Assembly: GCA_964530225.1 (NCBI GenBank)
Contig: CAZHBA010000096.1
Span: 1 to 26,614 of the forward strand
From: CAZHBA01 sp964530225
Lineage (GTDB): Bacteria; Pseudomonadota; Alphaproteobacteria; UBA6615
Reading direction: 5' to 3'
DNA length: 26,614 nt
Below are positions 23,817-26,614 of the stretch, piece after piece. Position numbers and translations under genes: made by a program. Positions within the stretch are counted from its first letter, which is position 1. Every line of letters starts with the position of its first letter. A model generated the notes under the pieces. The model was not told the DNA's origin, searched no databases, and was given only the letters and a program-made list of their open reading frames with translations.

Positions 23817-24500
23817 CTAATGGACCGTGATTTTCAGATCGCTCAGCCCGTTGATATGGCCGTGCATTTTATCGCCGGGCACCACCGGTCCGACACCATC
23901 GGGCGTGCCGGTGTAGATGAGGTCGCCGGGTGCCAGCTCGACCAAGCCGGACAGGTTGGCGATAGTCTCCTGCAAATTCCAGATCATCAATTCGAGATCG
24001 GAATCTTGCTGCGTTTTGCCATTTACCTTGAGCCAGATATTCCCCTTGGGAAAATGACCGACCTTATTGACCGGGTGAATGTCACCGCACGGCGCCGATT
24101 GATCGAATCCTTTACCCATGTCCCAGGGGCGGCCCTTTTCGCGCAGCGCGATCTGCACATCGCGGCGCGTCATATCGAAGCCGACAGCATAACCATACAC
24201 GTGATCGAGCGCCGTCTCTTCGGGTATGTCGCGCCCGCCCTTACCGATCGCTGCCACCAACTCGCACTCGTAGTGCAGGTTCGAGGTCAACGGCGGATAG
24301 TCAATCGTCGCTCCGTTGGGCATGATCGCGTCGGCGGGCTTGGCGAAGTAGAAGGGCGGGTCACGCTCGTCGCCGCCCATCTCGCGGATATGGGCTGCGT
24401 AATTGCGGCCAACGCAGTAAATGCGCCGGACGGGGAACCGCTTCGCCTGGCCGCTTACGGCAACCGATATGGCTTCCGGCGGTGTAATGACATACTCCAT
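23817..24500 (-). CDS. Fumarylacetoacetate hydrolase family protein
   Basis: A 227-aa FAH-fold protein of the short bacterial type that includes fumarylpyruvate and acylpyruvate hydrolases. VGRNYAAH (30-37) and the metal ligands Glu78 and Glu80 (HYECELV) and Asp109 (GFDMTRRD) are visible, with MWNLQ-like and YTGTPDGVGP segments further on. It likely cleaves a C-C bond in a 2-oxo/diketo acid from aromatic or amino acid breakdown; the exact substrate is not determined. The start at 24500 follows GGGGAGAACAGAG, a good ribosome site. It is flanked closely by the PuuD-like gene (36 bases upstream) and xth (12 bases downstream), so it is part of the same strand run. Confidence 0.9.
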   Translation of the reverse strand: MEYVITPPEAISVAVSGQAKRFPVRRIYCVGRNYAAHIREMGGDERDPPFYFAKPADAIMPNGATIDYPPLTSNLHYECELVAAIGKGGRDIPEETALDHVYGYAVGFDMTRRDVQIALREKGRPWDMGKGFDQSAPCGDIHPVNKVGHFPKGNIWLKVNGKTQQDSDLELMIWNLQETIANLSGLVELAPGDLIYTGTPDGVGPVVPGDKMHGHINGLSDLKITVH

Positions 24501-24536
24501 CTCTGTTCTCCCCTGTCGCCGCCTTCAGAGGTAGCG

Positions 24537-25361
24537 TTAGACAACGCCCTCGCGGTGCGCGCGCGTTGTCACCCGGCGCTTGGCCGCCTTGCCGAATTCC
24601 TTGTAGAGCGCATGATTAAAGGCGTGATCCAGCACCCGAAATTCTGCGTGCCATTGAACGCCGACCACGAAGTCGGCGGCGCCAGGCATTGAAATGCCTT
24701 CGATGACGTCGTCTTCGCTGAGTGCCTCGACCACGAATCCGTCTGCCAGCCGGTCGACAGCCTGACCGTGCAGCGAATTCACAACAATTTTGTCTGCGTC
24801 GACACTCGCCGCCTGAGCGATTTTGGAGAAATAGCCGTCAGGGGTTAAGTACACCGGATGACGCGATGCGAACCGGTCTTCCATCACGTCAGTCTGTGGC
24901 ATGCGGTGGTCGCGTTTGCCTTCAACTTCCCAAAGATAGGGGTGCAGGGAGCCGCCGAAGGCGACGTTGATTTCTTGGATACCCCGGCATATGCCGAATA
25001 GCGGCACGCCGCGGGCTACGGCTGCCCGCACGATCGGCAGGGTCGTCGAATCGCGGACCGGATCGCGGTAGGTTTCCGGCCGGAAGGGCTCGCCGTCGTA
25101 ATGGTGCGGTTCGATATTACTGCGCCCGCCGGTTAAAATTATGCCGTCGAGGCGCTCGACCAACTCAGCCGGCGCGTAAGAGCCGCTGGTCTCTACATCG
25201 CCCAGGGATGGCAGGATGACCGGCATACCGCCGAATCCCTCGACTACGCTAAAGACGTACTTGTGGCCAGTGGACTGAATGTCGAAGCCATTAAAGTCCT
25301 TGAGCTCCCCCGAGACCCCAATTAGGGGGCAGGGTGCGGATATGCGGTCTATGCGGTTCAT
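24537..25361 (-). CDS. PuuD-like gamma-glutamyl hydrolase (class I glutamine amidotransferase fold)
   Basis: A 274-aa peptidase C26-type protein. The nucleophile elbow GICRGIQE holds Cys125, and VQWHAEF supplies His238 and Glu240, completing the Cys-His-Glu triad; LDGIILTGGRSNIEPHHY (71-88) is the usual substrate loop. Family members hydrolyse gamma-glutamyl-GABA in putrescine degradation, but no other puu genes are nearby, so a different gamma-glutamyl substrate is possible. It and the FAH-family gene separate lolA from xth, two genes that usually sit closer together in related bacteria, which suggests a two-gene insertion. The start at 25361 matches the family N-terminus. Confidence 0.88.
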   Translation of the reverse strand: MNRIDRISAPCPLIGVSGELKDFNGFDIQSTGHKYVFSVVEGFGGMPVILPSLGDVETSGSYAPAELVERLDGIILTGGRSNIEPHHYDGEPFRPETYRDPVRDSTTLPIVRAAVARGVPLFGICRGIQEINVAFGGSLHPYLWEVEGKRDHRMPQTDVMEDRFASRHPVYLTPDGYFSKIAQAASVDADKIVVNSLHGQAVDRLADGFVVEALSEDDVIEGISMPGAADFVVGVQWHAEFRVLDHAFNHALYKEFGKAAKRRVTTRAHREGVV

Positions 25362-25413
25362 CGTCGGTTTCTCGCGGGCCGCTTGGTAGCACGAGATGGG
25401 CGGGCGCGGAAGG

Positions 25414-26073
25414 CTATTGGACGCTTTCGTCTGGATTTTCGAGCGCCGGATCGATCAACGAAAACAGATCTTCGTCGACCTCGACGCCAAACTTTGGTTC
25501 CAGCAGGGCGACGTCGACCTTGTTACCTTGGGCGTCTGTGACCTGCCATTTGACCAGCCGTAGCGGGGCGTCCTCGAATGCTAGGGTCACCGATCCGGCG
25601 TCCGCGGCCTCGGTCTCGATAATGGTCAGGCGAAGTGAGGCCGCGCCGCGCTCGAAGCCGGTGATGGTGACATCGCCCGAAAGCTCTATTTTCTCTGCCA
25701 GCAGGAATGACGCCGGCGTTTCACTAACCGGTAGATAGCTGGTTTGAATCAGGTCGCGGTCGTGATACATGAGCAAAAATCCACTGGCGACCACCAGCAG
25801 CGGTACCGGCGGTTCATATTCGATGCGCATATCACCCGGCCGCGATAATACGATACGTCCTTTGGCGATCCCCTGTGTGGAGAACTGCACGAAACGACTA
25901 TCGAGGGTGGTGAGTTCGTTTAAATAACGCTCGATGCGTGCGAGATCCGCCAGCGCGGCTCCGTCCAGAATGGGTGCTGGTTGGGCACTTGTCTGCACGG
26001 TGCCGGCGAACAGAATAGCCGTTGCTAGCAGACTTAAAGCGCTTTGGTGGACGGCGGTGTGGATCGTTTTCAT
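25414..26073 (-). CDS. lolA: Outer-membrane lipoprotein carrier protein LolA
   Basis: Periplasmic chaperone moving lipoproteins from LolCDE to the outer membrane. The 219-aa precursor has a Sec signal peptide with likely cleavage after Ala30 (VQTSA). The mature part follows the LolA pattern: an initial helix (ALADLARIERYLN), LDSRFVQFS, GRIVLSRPGDMRIEYEPP, FLLMYHDRDLIQTSYLP, and a C-terminal VDEDLFSL segment. It lies 77 bases downstream of ftsK, its usual neighbour in alphaproteobacteria, and serves the lipoproteins encoded here (LptE, DUF3576). It looks intact. Confidence 0.92.
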   Translation of the reverse strand: MKTIHTAVHQSALSLLATAILFAGTVQTSAQPAPILDGAALADLARIERYLNELTTLDSRFVQFSTQGIAKGRIVLSRPGDMRIEYEPPVPLLVVASGFLLMYHDRDLIQTSYLPVSETPASFLLAEKIELSGDVTITGFERGAASLRLTIIETEAADAGSVTLAFEDAPLRLVKWQVTDAQGNKVDVALLEPKFGVEVDEDLFSLIDPALENPDESVQ

Positions 26074-26150
26074 CTAGCTAAAACAGGGCGCGGCACCGCC
26101 GCTTTCGAGGGATATCACCAAATAATTATGTGTCGAGCCAGCCAATTCGA

Positions 26151-26614
26151 TTAGGTATCGCCGTGACCGGCTACCAAAACCTCCCGGCGTCCGACATGGT
26201 TGGCGGTGCTGATGACTCCTTCTTTTTCCATCTGCTCGATAATGCGCGCCGCCCGGTTGTAGCCTATTTGCAAGTGTCGCTGGACGAAGCTGGTCGACGC
26301 CTTTTGCTCACGCGCTACCAAGGCCACGGCCTGGTCGTATAATGTGTCGCCACTATCCTCTCCGTAGCCCGGTTCGAAGCCCGGAATGCCCTGGGCCACA
26401 GCCTCGTCCTCGGTCACGTCGTCGATATAGTCAGGCTCGCCCTGGGCCTTGAGAAAGGCAACTAGGGTCTCGACCTCGGTATCGGAAACGAACGGCCCGT
26501 GCACCCGGGTAATCCGGCCGCCTCCGGCCATGTAAAGCATGTCGCCCTGGCCCAGCAGCTGCTCGGCGCCCTGTTCGCCAAGGATGGTGCGGCTGTCGAT
26601 CTTGGTGGTGACTT
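26151..26614 (-). CDS. ftsK: DNA translocase FtsK, C-terminal part (cut by window end)
   Basis: About 154 C-terminal codons are visible; the 5' part lies beyond the window. The reading begins in the RecA-like motor (TTKIDSRTILGEQGAEQLLG, then GDMLYMAGGGRI) and passes through HGPFVSDTEVE. It ends in the gamma winged helix (LYDQAVALV, ASTSFVQRHLQIGYNRAARI, then EGVISTANHVGRREVL), which reads KOPS sequences and activates XerCD at dif. FtsK pumps the terminus region through the division septum. The frame stays open to 26614, so the 26540 ATG is internal. The gene is followed by lolA in the same direction. Confidence 0.95.
   Translation of the reverse strand, partial: VTTKIDSRTILGEQGAEQLLGQGDMLYMAGGGRITRVHGPFVSDTEVETLVAFLKAQGEPDYIDDVTEDEAVAQGIPGFEPGYGEDSGDTLYDQAVALVAREQKASTSFVQRHLQIGYNRAARIIEQMEKEGVISTANHVGRREVLVAGHGDT

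Noticed and set aside
23745..24692. A 315-codon open frame on the plus strand
   Set aside because: It is antisense to the FAH-family gene and parts of its neighbours, whose minus-strand products have full family motifs; its own translation resembles no family and has no ribosome site.
1..26614. tRNA or rRNA genes, CRISPR arrays, insertion sequences, prophage or toxin-antitoxin genes
   Set aside because: None seen by eye: no T-loop-like cloverleaf sequences, no regularly spaced repeats, no transposase or integrase motifs. A covariance-model and profile search would be needed to exclude them fully.

Overview
The window is a chromosomal segment of an alphaproteobacterium, most like a Rhodospirillales-type lineage. 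This is inferred from gene order and protein character: rho, mnmE, mnmG, rsmG, parA, parB on the plus strand run into a convergent holA-lptE-leuS-DUF3576 group, and the distal end holds an ftsK-lolA-xth neighbourhood. Protein-coding DNA is moderately GC-rich. Two perfect 16-base parS palindromes, together with rho, mnmEG and parAB, indicate that the segment lies near the replication origin, although no origin is visible in the window itself.

Layout. 1-1361: leader and rho. 1389-3562 (minus): a TraR/DksA-type zinc-finger protein, a quinone oxidoreductase, ogt, and a C-terminal remnant of a DUF255/YyaL-type protein. 3620-9697 (plus): a small DUF6489-like protein, mnmE, parS1, mnmG, rsmG (which carries parS2 in its codons), parA and parB. 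9717-14466 (minus): DUF3576 lipoprotein, leuS, lptE and holA. 14548-15738 (minus): a porin with a strong intrinsic terminator and a structured 5' leader. 16030-17236 (minus): a JmjC/cupin oxygenase gene broken by two frameshifts. 17324-18004 (plus): YggS-type PLP protein. 17992-19884 (minus): L,D-transpeptidase and GTP cyclohydrolase II. 20129-21136 (plus): a broken DUF427 gene and an OmpR-type response regulator. 21156-22373 (minus): MFS transporter. 22561-about 22960 (plus): a broken metallo-beta-lactamase-fold gene. 23016-26614 (minus): xth, a fumarylacetoacetate hydrolase-family gene, a PuuD-like glutamine amidotransferase, lolA and the C-terminal part of ftsK.

Functionally most of the window is core: transcription termination (Rho), tRNA U34 modification (MnmE with MnmG), 16S rRNA methylation (RsmG), chromosome partition (ParA, ParB, parS, FtsK), replication (HolA), leucyl-tRNA charging, LPS and lipoprotein export to the outer membrane (LptE, LolA), and DNA repair (Ogt, ExoIII).

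I found no obvious new defence or mobile system. The points most worth a second look are: (i) the porin leader, whose 11-bp long-range stem competes with an 8-bp upstream hairpin; (ii) at least four decayed accessory genes among intact core genes, which looks like early genome erosion (or, for frameshifts only, assembly error); (iii) a response regulator that has lost one acidic-pocket Asp and the switch Thr; (iv) a sharply AT-rich island with an inverted repeat inside mnmE.
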